From the NCBI RefSeq assembly GCF_014204545.1, contig NZ_JACHLJ010000002.1, forward strand, positions 124,001 to 188,000: a stretch of 64,000 nt of DNA. The letters run 5' to 3'. Positions within the stretch are counted from its first letter, which is position 1, and each line of letters starts with the position of its first letter. The stretch is from Brevundimonas vesicularis. GTDB taxonomy: Bacteria; Pseudomonadota; Alphaproteobacteria; Caulobacterales; Caulobacteraceae. Below, piece by piece: positions 26,802-34,390 of this stretch. The notes beneath the pieces are model-generated. The model made no database searches. It saw nothing but the letters and a program-made list of their open reading frames with translations, and was not told the DNA's origin. Position numbers and translations under genes: made by a program.

Positions 26802-26908
26802 CGCGTTCTGATAGGAAACGGACTGTCCTCAAGCAGCAAGGTCCCGCAGGCCGAGCGATAGGAACACGCTCCTCAAGCAGCGAGACGCCGCGCGTCGAGC
26901 GATAGGAA
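26793..26908 (+). repeat. Array of three CTCAAG...GATAGG two-stem repeats (family 2)
   Basis: Three units are present: 26793-26816 (degenerate, TCCT...AGGA), 26826-26864 and 26870-26908. The last two are 44 bp apart. Each full unit has an outer TCCT/AGGA pairing and an inner stem that differs between copies (GGTC/GGCC versus GACGC/GCGTC) yet still pairs. The final copy ends with TAGGAAC, 9 nt before the GTG start of the KAS III gene. Confidence 0.75.
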
Positions 26909-26915
26909 CAAAAAA

Positions 26916-28070
26916 GTGTCGAATGCAGTGATCGCCGCCACCGGCCTCTTCACCCCCGACCAATCGGTCTCGAACGCCGAACTGGTCGACAGTTACAACG
27001 CCTGGGCCGACGGCTGGAACGCCCGCCACGCCGCCCAGATCGAGGCCGGCGAACTGGAGGCCAAGTCACACTCCTCGCCCGAGTTCATCGAGAAGGCGTC
27101 GGGCATCAAGAGCCGGTTCGTGCTGGATAAGGCCGGGATCATCGATCCCGAGCGGATGGCCCCGAACCTGGCGGAACGCTCCAACGACGAAATGTCGATC
27201 CTGGCCGAAATGGCGGTCAAGGCCGCGCGTCAGGCCATCGAGGCCTGGGGCAAGCCGGTCACCGAGATCGGCGCTGTCCTGTGCGCCGCATCGAACATGC
27301 AGCGCGCCTATCCGGCCATGGCGATCGAGGTTCAGCAGGCCCTTGGCATCGAGGGTTTCGCCTTCGACATGAATGTGGCGTGCAGCTCGGCGACCTTCGG
27401 CATCAAGACGGCGGCGGACTTCATCGCCGGCGGCTCGGTCAAGGCGGTGCTGATGGTCAACCCGGAAGTCTGCTCGGCCCACCTGAACTTCACCGACCGC
27501 GACAGCCATTTCATCTTCGGCGACGTGGCGACGGCGGTGATCGTGGAGTCGTCGGATACGGCGGGACCGGGCGGCTGGGACGTGCTGGGCACGCGGCTGA
27601 AGACGACCTTCTCGAACAATATCCGCAACAACTTCGGCTTTTTGAACCGCAACGCGCGCGACACCGCGCATCTGGACAGCCCCGAGGCCGACGACAGCAT
27701 TCAGAACGACAAGCTGTTCATCCAGCAGGGCCGCAAGGTCTTCCGCGACGTGGTGCCGATGGTGTCGGACATGATCGTGGATCATGCCGGCGAACTGGGC
27801 CTGGATCCGCACGACCTAAAGCGCCTGTGGCTGCACCAGGCCAACATCAATATGAACACGATGATCGGCAAGAAGGTGCTGGGTCGCGAACCCTCGGCGG
27901 ATGAGAACGTCATCATCCTGGACGAATACGCCAACACCTCCTCGGCCGGGTCGATCATCGCCTTCCACCTGCACAACGACGGGTTCGAGGCGGGCGATAC
28001 GGGGCTGATCTGCAGCTTTGGCGCCGGCTATTCGGCCGGGACGGTCTTCGTCAGGAAGCGCGCCGCCTGA
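26916..28070 (+). CDS. Beta-ketoacyl-ACP synthase III family enzyme
   Basis: This thiolase-fold condensing enzyme is of the FabH type. The catalytic triad is visible: Cys in FDMNVACSSATFG, His in LWLHQANINM and Asn in DEYANTSSAGS. The 384 residues exceed FabH (about 320), with an insertion after the first helix (ELVDSYNAWADGWNARHAAQ). That is typical of the longer KAS III-like proteins of alphaproteobacteria. The start is GTG 26916 with TAGGAAC upstream, part of the repeat array. No acyl-carrier or fab genes adjoin it, so its acyl substrate is unknown. Confidence 0.85.
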   Translation: MSNAVIAATGLFTPDQSVSNAELVDSYNAWADGWNARHAAQIEAGELEAKSHSSPEFIEKASGIKSRFVLDKAGIIDPERMAPNLAERSNDEMSILAEMAVKAARQAIEAWGKPVTEIGAVLCAASNMQRAYPAMAIEVQQALGIEGFAFDMNVACSSATFGIKTAADFIAGGSVKAVLMVNPEVCSAHLNFTDRDSHFIFGDVATAVIVESSDTAGPGGWDVLGTRLKTTFSNNIRNNFGFLNRNARDTAHLDSPEADDSIQNDKLFIQQGRKVFRDVVPMVSDMIVDHAGELGLDPHDLKRLWLHQANINMNTMIGKKVLGREPSADENVIILDEYANTSSAGSIIAFHLHNDGFEAGDTGLICSFGAGYSAGTVFVRKRAA

Positions 28071-28074
28071 AGCC

Positions 28075-28536
28075 CTAAAGCCGGGGCAGGAACAGGACGA
28101 AGTCCAGGCTCCACAGCCCCGGTCCATTGGCGATCAGCCAGATCAGGATGACCATCAGCAAGGTCTCCGGCAGGTCGAAATAGCTGGAGAGGCGATAGCC
28201 GAGGCTGGTCCCCTCCACCGAGTTTGACGCCACGGTCACCAGGGCGACCAGGCTGATGATCAGCAGCACCAGGGCCGCCAGGCTGGTGAACAGGCCCATG
28301 ATCAGCAGGGCGCCGAAGGCGAACTCGCACACCGAGACAAACTTGGCGGTCTGGCGCGGGGCGGCGATGCCGGCCTCAACCATCGTCTTGCTCATCTTCT
28401 CGGCCTGGGCCGGGGTAAATAGTTTGTAGAAGCCGGACAGGAAGAACATTCCCCCGACCACGACCCGCGCGATCAGGGGCGCGATGTCCATCAGGGCCGG
28501 AACGCCCAGGCCGAGGCCGCGATAGAGGTCGATCAT
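28075..28536 (-). CDS. DoxX-family membrane protein
   Basis: The 153-residue DoxX protein has four predicted helices; the signature RVVVGGMFFLSGFYKLFTPAQAEKM is in the first. It converges on the KAS III gene with a 4-bp gap and is unrelated in position to the DoxX of the buf operon. Function in this family is poorly defined. Confidence 0.85.
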   Translation of the reverse strand: MIDLYRGLGLGVPALMDIAPLIARVVVGGMFFLSGFYKLFTPAQAEKMSKTMVEAGIAAPRQTAKFVSVCEFAFGALLIMGLFTSLAALVLLIISLVALVTVASNSVEGTSLGYRLSSYFDLPETLLMVILIWLIANGPGLWSLDFVLFLPRL

Positions 28537-28577
28537 GGGGCGAAGGCTCCGCTTGGAATGGCGAAGCCTTCAATGCC

Positions 28578-29783
28578 CTAAGGACGCGTCGGTTGCCCTG
28601 CCGAGGTTTGGGCTGGATGCGTCGCCTTCCATTCCATGGCGCGGCGGATGCGGTTCTCCACGCTGGGGTGATCGTAGAAAAGGAACTCCTCGATCGCCGA
28701 CGGCGACGGGGCGCGATATTCGGCGGTCTTGATCAGGGCCTTGGACAGACCGTCCGGTTCATTGGCGTGAACCAGCGAGAAGTGGTCGGCGTCCTCCTCC
28801 ATCGTGCGGGTCATGGTGGCGAAGACGGGGGTGCCCAGCACGCCCAGGAAGGCCAGCACCAGGGCCAGGACCGGCAGGCCCGCAGGGTCGGAGATGTCGC
28901 CCACGCGATCCGCCCTCAAAAGACGATGCGCCACTGGATAGAGCCGGTCGGTCAGCCAGAAGGCCAGCACCGACAGGAGGACCAGAATGCCGACGGTCCA
29001 GAGAATGTGCGCCCGGACATAGTGGCCCATTTCATGGCCGACCACGCTGCGCACCTCAGCCAGGTCCGCGCCCTGTTTGAACATGGTGTCGCTCATCGCC
29101 ACCCGCGCCGTGCCGAACAGGCCCGAGACATTGGCGGTATAGCGGTCGGACTGTTTGGAGCCATTATAGATGAAGATCTTGTCCGATGGCGTGCCGGTCT
29201 GTTGGGCCAGGGTCACGACGGCGTCGCGCACCGGCCCGTTCGGCGCGGGCGTATAGGTGTTGAAGATCGGTTCGATCACCAAGGGCGCGAGCACCAGCGC
29301 GATGACGATGAAGGCCGCCGTCACTCCGGCCGCCCAGGCCCACCAGAACCGGCGCGCACGCCGGATCAGCGCATAGATCGCCACGAGCAGCAGCGAGGTC
29401 GCCACGACGGAGATGGCTGCGCCGATCATGGCCTCGCCCAGCCAGCCGCCCAGGGCCTGGCTGGTCAGTCCGTACTGTTTCTCTCGCCACCAGCCCTGGT
29501 ATATCTCCCACGGCAGGGTCAGCGCCCAACTCATGGCCGAATAGACCAAGGCGACGACGAAACTGGCCAGGTTCGGCCGACGACGGCGACGTTCGATCCG
29601 GCTGCGGATCGCAACCAGCAGGCCGGTGTGCACGATGATCCACGCGACCAGGGCCGACACCAGGAAGCTCCACAGGATCAACCAGTGCGAACCGTGGGTA
29701 TAGGCGATGGCGCGGGCGGTTTCCTGGGGCGACAAGGTCGCCAGCCATTGGGCCGTCGCGGCCGCCGGATCGAAATTCGTCAT
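28578..29783 (-). CDS. M48 family metalloprotease (Ste24/HtpX-like)
   Basis: A membrane zinc protease with several N-terminal helices and the zinc motif HEMGH in VRSVVGHEMGHYVRAH. A downstream glutamate ligand lies in EEDADHFSL. The N-terminal helices with WALTLPWEIYQGWWREKQYGLTSQ and the C-terminal FYDHPSVENRIRRAMEW match CAAX prenyl protease 1/Ste24 relatives. The ATG at 29783 has AGGGAGA 6 bp upstream and is preferred to 29807. The product is 401 residues. It probably works in membrane protein quality control. Confidence 0.9.
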   Translation of the reverse strand: MTNFDPAAATAQWLATLSPQETARAIAYTHGSHWLILWSFLVSALVAWIIVHTGLLVAIRSRIERRRRRPNLASFVVALVYSAMSWALTLPWEIYQGWWREKQYGLTSQALGGWLGEAMIGAAISVVATSLLLVAIYALIRRARRFWWAWAAGVTAAFIVIALVLAPLVIEPIFNTYTPAPNGPVRDAVVTLAQQTGTPSDKIFIYNGSKQSDRYTANVSGLFGTARVAMSDTMFKQGADLAEVRSVVGHEMGHYVRAHILWTVGILVLLSVLAFWLTDRLYPVAHRLLRADRVGDISDPAGLPVLALVLAFLGVLGTPVFATMTRTMEEDADHFSLVHANEPDGLSKALIKTAEYRAPSPSAIEEFLFYDHPSVENRIRRAMEWKATHPAQTSAGQPTRP

Positions 29784-29928
29784 GGTTTTCTCCCTTGCGA
29801 GAACCAAACCGCGCGACCCGCGTTATGTCAGGTTAATTCGAATCCATGATGATTCTCGCCCGGCCACGCTTGAATCTTTCACGACTTTTTGTCACGCATT
29901 CTCCTGTCGAGAACAGGGGATGTCCCAG

Positions 29929-30189
29929 ATGGCTCACAAGACGCCCAAGCAGGTCCTGGAAAGCTTGGCTCATGATATCGCCACCGTGTTGAAGAGCATG
30001 GGTGGCTCGGCGCATCAGAACATGGTGGTTGATTGCGTGGCGGCGATGAAGCGCCAGCGCGGCGAGGCGGTCAACCCGCCCGATCTTCGCCAAAAAATCA
30101 TCGAGACCTTTGAATACTATCGCGACTGGTTCGTTCGCCCGTTCGGCGAAGGCTCGCAGCGCTGGGCCCTGGCCGGCGACTTCGGCTGA
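29929..30189 (+). CDS. Small conserved-looking cytoplasmic protein, unknown function
   Basis: The 86-residue product begins MAHKTPKQVLESLAHD. AGGGG lies 9 bp before this ATG; an ATG three codons earlier (29920) is possible. The sequence looks mostly helical: VLESLAHDIATVLKSM, then MVVDCVAAMKRQRGEAV and IIETFEYYRDWFVRPFG. Codon usage matches neighbours and a strong terminator follows. I do not recognise the family. Confidence 0.6.
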   Translation: MAHKTPKQVLESLAHDIATVLKSMGGSAHQNMVVDCVAAMKRQRGEAVNPPDLRQKIIETFEYYRDWFVRPFGEGSQRWALAGDFG

Positions 30190-30207
30190 TTTTACTGCCC
30201 TGAACGA

Positions 30208-30240
30208 GAAAGGCGCGCTCCTTGCGGAGCGCGCCTTCGT
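30208..30240. terminator. Bidirectional terminator
   Basis: A perfect 12-bp stem AAGGCGCGCTCC/GGAGCGCGCCTT with a TTGC loop lies between convergent genes. Confidence 0.85.
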
Positions 30241-30261
30241 CGTTATGACTGATCGATCAGA

Positions 30262-30789
30262 TCAGAAGCGACGGATGTAGCTGACCGAATAGGCGTCGGC
30301 CTCGCCCGCATCGTCACGATAGTCGCGACGGGTCCAGTCGGCCCGTACGCCGTTCACGCCATCCAGATAGTAGTTGGCGCCGGCGCCGTAGTTCCAGCTG
30401 TCGCCGCCCACGTCGGTGTTGGCGCCGGGGAACTCCTGCTTCAGCTCGGTGTGGCCGTAGCCGCCGCGCGCGAACAGCTCCAGCTTGTCGGAGACCGGCA
30501 CCTTGCCGACCACATAACCGGCGGCGTCCCACTCGTGCTTGATCGAGCCATCGACGCCGGCGACGGTGAAGTCGTCGTCCTTGACGCCGACCGAGGCTTC
30601 GGTTTCCAGCGCGATGTAACGGTTCAGGTTTACGCCCAGACGACCGGTGACGGCGCCCGTCGTTGCATTGTCGCCTTCAAGATGAGTGTAGCCCAGCGAG
30701 CCGTAACCGCGCGGCTCGGGATTGGTCTGAGCAAAGGCCGGAGCGGCGATTGCGGAAACGGCGACGGCGGCGAGAAGAATGTTACGCAT
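30262..30789 (-). CDS. Outer-membrane beta-barrel protein
   Basis: The 175-residue product has a signal peptide (MRNILLAAVAVSAIAAPAFAQ). The mature part has alternating amphipathic strands (YGSLGYTHLEG, VTGRLGVNLNRYIALETEASVG, LELFARGGYGHTELK) and a C-terminal aromatic (SVSYIRRF), as in OmpA/OmpW-like eight-strand porin-like barrels (outer membrane protein beta-barrel family). Its exact role is unknown. Confidence 0.85.
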   Translation of the reverse strand: MRNILLAAVAVSAIAAPAFAQTNPEPRGYGSLGYTHLEGDNATTGAVTGRLGVNLNRYIALETEASVGVKDDDFTVAGVDGSIKHEWDAAGYVVGKVPVSDKLELFARGGYGHTELKQEFPGANTDVGGDSWNYGAGANYYLDGVNGVRADWTRRDYRDDAGEADAYSVSYIRRF

Positions 30790-30961
30790 TGTTTCTTATT
30801 AACTCCTAGATGTGATGACCGGACCGATCATCAGCCCCATCCAGCGAGTGCTTAAATAGGTCAGGGCTTCATCTGTTCCAGAGGCTGAGAAACACTACGA
30901 ATGCCTGTGGACGCGGGGACACATACGTCGTTCCGCCAAGGTTGGCGGTTTTGTGACAAAG

Positions 30962-30995
30962 AAAAAGGGCGACCTCTGCAGAGGCCGCCCTTTTC
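30962..30995 (-). terminator. Terminator downstream of ppdK
   Basis: The hairpin AAAAGGGCGGCCTCTG with its complement lies 22 bp after the ppdK stop. In the ppdK direction it is followed by a T-rich tract (CCCTTTTTCTTTG). Confidence 0.85.
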
Positions 30996-31016
30996 ATGCT
31001 CCAATGACGAGAGGGA

Positions 31017-33695
31017 CTAGCGGTCCTTCTCGCGCTCCACGTTCAGCGCCGCCTGGGCCGCCGCCAGTCGGGCGATGGGCACGCGGTACGGCGAGCAGGA
31101 GACGTAGTCCAGGCCGGCCTGTTCGCAGAAGGCGATGGACGACGGGTCGCCGCCGTGTTCGCCACAGATGCCCAGCTTGACCTCGGGTCGCACCGCGCGA
31201 CCCCGCTCGGCGGCGATTTCGATCAGGCCGCCGACGCCGTCCTGGTCCAGGCGGACGAACGGATCGGTCTCGAAGATGCCCTTGTCCAGATAGGCCTGCA
31301 GGAACCGGCCCGAGTCGTCGCGGCTGATGCCGAAGGTTGTCTGGGTCAGGTCGTTGGTGCCGAAGCTGAAGAACTGGGCGTATTTCGCCAGATCCCCTGC
31401 CCGGATGGCGGCCCGCGGCAGCTCGATCATGGTGCCGACCAGATAGTCGATGCTCTCGCCCGTTTCCTCGAACACGGCCTTGGCGGTGCGGTCGGTCAGT
31501 TCGCGCAGGAACTTCATCTCCAGACCGAGGGCCACCAGCGGGTGCATGATCTCCGGCAGCGGGGCCTGCCCCGACGTCTTCTGAACCTCCAGCGCCGCCT
31601 CGATGATGGCGCGGACCTGCATCTCGTAGATCTCGGGATAGGCGACGCCCAGGCGGCAGCCGCGATGGCCCAGCATGGGGTTGGTCTCGTGCAACTCCTT
31701 GGCGCGGCGCTTCAGCTTGTCGGCGTCGATGCCGGACGAGGCGGCAAGGGCGTCGATGTCTTCCTCGGTGTGGGGAATGAACTCGTGCAGCGGCGGGTCC
31801 AGGAGGCGCACCGTGACCGGCAGGCCGGCCATGATCTCGAACAGTTCGACGAAGTCCGACTTCTGGAACGGCGCGATCTTGGCCAGGGCGGTGCGGCGCC
31901 CGGCCTCGTCGTCAGCCAGGATCATCTCGCGCACGGCGGCGATCCGGGTGTCGTCGAAGAACATGTGCTCGGTCCGGCACAGGCCGATGCCCTCGGCGCC
32001 GAAGCCGCGCGCGGTCTTGGCGTCCAGCGGCGTCTCGGCGTTGGCGCGGACCTTCAGACGGCGCACCTTGTCGGCCCAGGCCATCAGGGTCTGGAAGTCG
32101 CCGGTCAGTTCGGGCTCGATCATCGGCACGGCGCCGTCCAGCACCTCGCCCTTGGAGCCGTCGATGGTGATGACCTCGCCGGCCTTGAAGGTGCGGCCGC
32201 GCGCGGTGAAGACGCCCTTGGCCTCGTCGATGTGGATCTCGCCGGCGCCGGAGACGCAGGCCCGCCCCATGCCGCGCGCCACGACGGCGGCGTGGCTGGT
32301 CATGCCGCCGCGGGCGGTGACGATGCCGCGCGCCGCATGCATGCCGTGGATGTCCTCGGGGCTCGTTTCCTCGCGCACCAGGATGACCGCTTCGCCCAGA
32401 CCCGACATGCGCTCGGCCTCGTCGGCGTCGAAGACGATCTTGCCGGTCGCGGCGCCGGGCGAGGCCGGCAGGCCGGCGGCGACCACAGTGCGCGCTGCAT
32501 CGGGGTCCAGCGTCGGGTGCAGCAGTTGGTCCAACGCCGACGGCTCAACCCGGCTGATGGCCTCTTCCTGAGAGATCACGCCCTCGGCGGCGAGGTCCAC
32601 GGCCACCTTCAACGCCGACTTGGCGGTGCGCTTGCCGTTGCGGGTCTGCAGCATCCACAGCCGGCCCTGCTCGACCGTGAACTCGATGTCCTGCATGTCG
32701 CGGTAATGGCTTTCCAGCTTGCCGACGACGTCGACGAACTGGGCGAACACCTCGGGCATGGCTTCTTCCATCGAGGGGGCGGTCTCGCCCATCTCCTCGC
32801 GGCCGATCTTGGTCAGGGACTGCGGCGTGCGGATGCCCGCCACCACGTCTTCGCCCTGGGCGTTGATCAGGAACTCGCCGTACAGCCGCGCCTCGCCGGT
32901 CGAGGGATTACGGGTGAAGGCCACGCCGGTCGCCGAGGTCTCGCCCATATTGCCGAACACCATCGACTGGACATTGACCGCCGTGCCCCAGCTTTCGGGG
33001 ATGTCGTGCATGCGGCGATAGAATTTGGCCCGGTCGTTCATCCAGCTTTCGAACACGGCGCCGACGGCGCCCCACAGCTGGTCCTTCGGATCCTGCGGGA
33101 AGGGGTGGCCCAGTTCACGCTCGACCACGGCCTTGTAGTCGGCGACCACCCGCTCCCAGTCCTCGGCCTTCAGGTCGGTGTCGACCGTGACGCCCAGGCG
33201 ATCCTTGTGCTGGTCCAGCACCTCTTCGAAATCGTCATGGCTGAGGCCCAGCACGACGTTGGAATACATGGTGATGAAGCGGCGGTAGCTGTCGAAGGCG
33301 AAGCGACGGTCGCCCGACAGCTTGGCCAAGCCTTCGACCGTCTGGTCGTTCAGGCCCAGGTTCAGCACCGTGTCCATCATACCCGGCATGGACGCCCGCG
33401 CGCCGGACCGCACCGAGACCAGCAGCGGGTTTTCGACATCGCCGAAGGTCTTGCCGACCACGCCCTCGACCTTGGCCAGGGCGGCCTGGACCTGGGCGTC
33501 TAGATCGGCCGGATAGGTCTCGTTGTTGGCGTAATAGTGGGTGCAGACCTCAGTGGTGACGGTGAAGCCCGGGGGAACCGGCAGACCCAGCGACGACATT
33601 TCCGCCAGATTGGCGCCCTTGCCGCCGAGAAGGTTCTTCATCGACGCGTCGCCGTCGGCGGAGCCTCCGCCGAAGCCGTACACCCACTGAGTCAT
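31017..33695 (-). CDS. ppdK: Pyruvate, phosphate dikinase PpdK
   Basis: PpdK interconverts pyruvate plus ATP plus phosphate with PEP plus AMP plus pyrophosphate. From ATG 33695 (MTQWVYGFGGG) the 892 residues show the nucleotide-binding domain with GGKGANLAEMSSLGLPVPPGFT. The phosphohistidine domain TARGGMTSHAAVVARGMG and the C-terminal PEP/pyruvate barrel ending KLGICGEHGGDPSSIAFCEQAGLDYVSCSPYRVP follow. CAGGGA precedes the start; a frame beginning at 33800 would add 35 unrelated residues and is rejected. It is monocistronic. Confidence 0.96.
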   Translation of the reverse strand: MTQWVYGFGGGSADGDASMKNLLGGKGANLAEMSSLGLPVPPGFTVTTEVCTHYYANNETYPADLDAQVQAALAKVEGVVGKTFGDVENPLLVSVRSGARASMPGMMDTVLNLGLNDQTVEGLAKLSGDRRFAFDSYRRFITMYSNVVLGLSHDDFEEVLDQHKDRLGVTVDTDLKAEDWERVVADYKAVVERELGHPFPQDPKDQLWGAVGAVFESWMNDRAKFYRRMHDIPESWGTAVNVQSMVFGNMGETSATGVAFTRNPSTGEARLYGEFLINAQGEDVVAGIRTPQSLTKIGREEMGETAPSMEEAMPEVFAQFVDVVGKLESHYRDMQDIEFTVEQGRLWMLQTRNGKRTAKSALKVAVDLAAEGVISQEEAISRVEPSALDQLLHPTLDPDAARTVVAAGLPASPGAATGKIVFDADEAERMSGLGEAVILVREETSPEDIHGMHAARGIVTARGGMTSHAAVVARGMGRACVSGAGEIHIDEAKGVFTARGRTFKAGEVITIDGSKGEVLDGAVPMIEPELTGDFQTLMAWADKVRRLKVRANAETPLDAKTARGFGAEGIGLCRTEHMFFDDTRIAAVREMILADDEAGRRTALAKIAPFQKSDFVELFEIMAGLPVTVRLLDPPLHEFIPHTEEDIDALAASSGIDADKLKRRAKELHETNPMLGHRGCRLGVAYPEIYEMQVRAIIEAALEVQKTSGQAPLPEIMHPLVALGLEMKFLRELTDRTAKAVFEETGESIDYLVGTMIELPRAAIRAGDLAKYAQFFSFGTNDLTQTTFGISRDDSGRFLQAYLDKGIFETDPFVRLDQDGVGGLIEIAAERGRAVRPEVKLGICGEHGGDPSSIAFCEQAGLDYVSCSPYRVPIARLAAAQAALNVEREKDR

Positions 33696-33855
33696 AATGT
33701 AGTCCCTGAGCTTTTCGGATCGTCCGGCGGGTTGGCCCCGCTCGCACATGCAGCATGATCTAGCGCGTGAGAGCGGCCTTGACCATTGCGGATGTAACAA
33801 TGCGTGAGCGGATGCGCGGTTTCCTAGCGACGCGCGCGCACAACCTTGACGTCAT

Positions 33856-33907
33856 CGTCTCCTCCCCTTGAAATGGGGAGGGGGACCGCGAAGCGGTGGA
33901 GGGGTTC
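33856..33907 (+). repeat. Left inverted repeat of the DUF559 unit (family 1 half-element)
   Basis: The 52-bp sequence begins CGTCTCCTCCCC, forms a hairpin with GGGGAGG, then a second stem ACCGC/GCGGT, and ends GGAGGGGTTC. Its reverse complement matches 34262-34312 at nearly every position; the main differences are in the hairpin loop. Confidence 0.9.
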
Positions 33908-34261
33908 TTGACGCACGAAGGCTCCGTCTCGCGCGCCCGCATCCTGCGTCGCGCCCTGACCCCGCCCGAAGCGCGATTGTGGGTCCACCTGCGCCGCCGC
34001 GCGCTGGACGGTCTGAAATTCCGTCGCCAGCATCCGGCGGGCGTCTATGTGCTCGACTTCTATTGCGCCGAGGCGATGCTAGCTGTCGAGGTGGATGGCG
34101 AAAGCCATGAAGGCCGAGGCGAACACGACGCACGACGCACGCGCTGGCTTGCGACCCAGGGCATTGCGGTCATCCGCGTCTCTTCCGAACAGGTGCGGGT
34201 GGACTTAGGCGACGTGCTCGATTTCATCGCCGACCGAGCGAGAGACCGAGTCCGAAGCTAA
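33896..34261 (+). CDS. DUF559 endonuclease-like protein (Vsr fold)
   Basis: The 121-residue product has the DUF559 pattern: PPEARLWVHLRRRALDGLKFRRQHPAG, VLDFYC, AVEVDGESHEGRGEHDARRTRWLATQGI and VIRVS. The LDFYC aspartate and the ExD in VEVDG fit the D-(x)n-ExK/D active site of Vsr-like PD-(D/E)XK nucleases. GTG 33896 lies inside the left repeat; TTG 33908 is the other option, so the repeat supplies the initiation region. The gene fills the space between two inverted repeats with 1 bp to spare. Catalytic activity and DNA target are unknown. Confidence 0.85.
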   Translation: MEGFLTHEGSVSRARILRRALTPPEARLWVHLRRRALDGLKFRRQHPAGVYVLDFYCAEAMLAVEVDGESHEGRGEHDARRTRWLATQGIAVIRVSSEQVRVDLGDVLDFIADRARDRVRS

Positions 34262-34312
34262 GAGCCCCTCCACCGCTACGCGGTCCCCCTCCCCACGAGT
34301 GGGGAGGAGACG
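34262..34312 (-). repeat. Right inverted repeat of the DUF559 unit (family 1 half-element)
   Basis: The 51-bp inverted counterpart of 33856-33907 begins directly after the DUF559 stop codon (GAGCCCCTCC) and ends GGGGAGGAGACG. Confidence 0.9.
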
Positions 34313-34326
34313 ATGCGGCGAAGTCC

Positions 34327-34388
34327 CGTCTCCTCCCCATTTCATGGGGAGGTGGCTCGAAGCGCAGCGGAGAGACGGAGGGGTTCTG
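34327..34388 (+). repeat. Additional family 1 half-element beside glyS
   Basis: It begins CGTCTCCTCCCC with a GGGGAGG hairpin, then a variant middle GTGGCTCGAAGCGC, and ends ACGGAGGGGTTCTG, two bases before the glyS stop. It matches the reverse complement of the right half at 24604-24664 better than the DUF559 flanks, so there are at least two subtypes. Confidence 0.8.
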
Positions 34389-34390
34389 CC

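Noticed and set aside
26793..26908. CRISPR-like array
   Set aside because: Only two full units 44 bp apart with varying internal sequence, paired stems and no spacers of even length; no cas genes.
31155..33503. 782-codon plus-strand frame opposite ppdK
   Set aside because: Antisense to an intact ppdK; His/Gln/Arg/Leu-rich composition typical of antisense GC-rich frames.
33760..34133. Minus-strand frames opposite the DUF559 gene
   Set aside because: No motif, and they cross the inverted repeat; the plus-strand frame carries the DUF559 signature.
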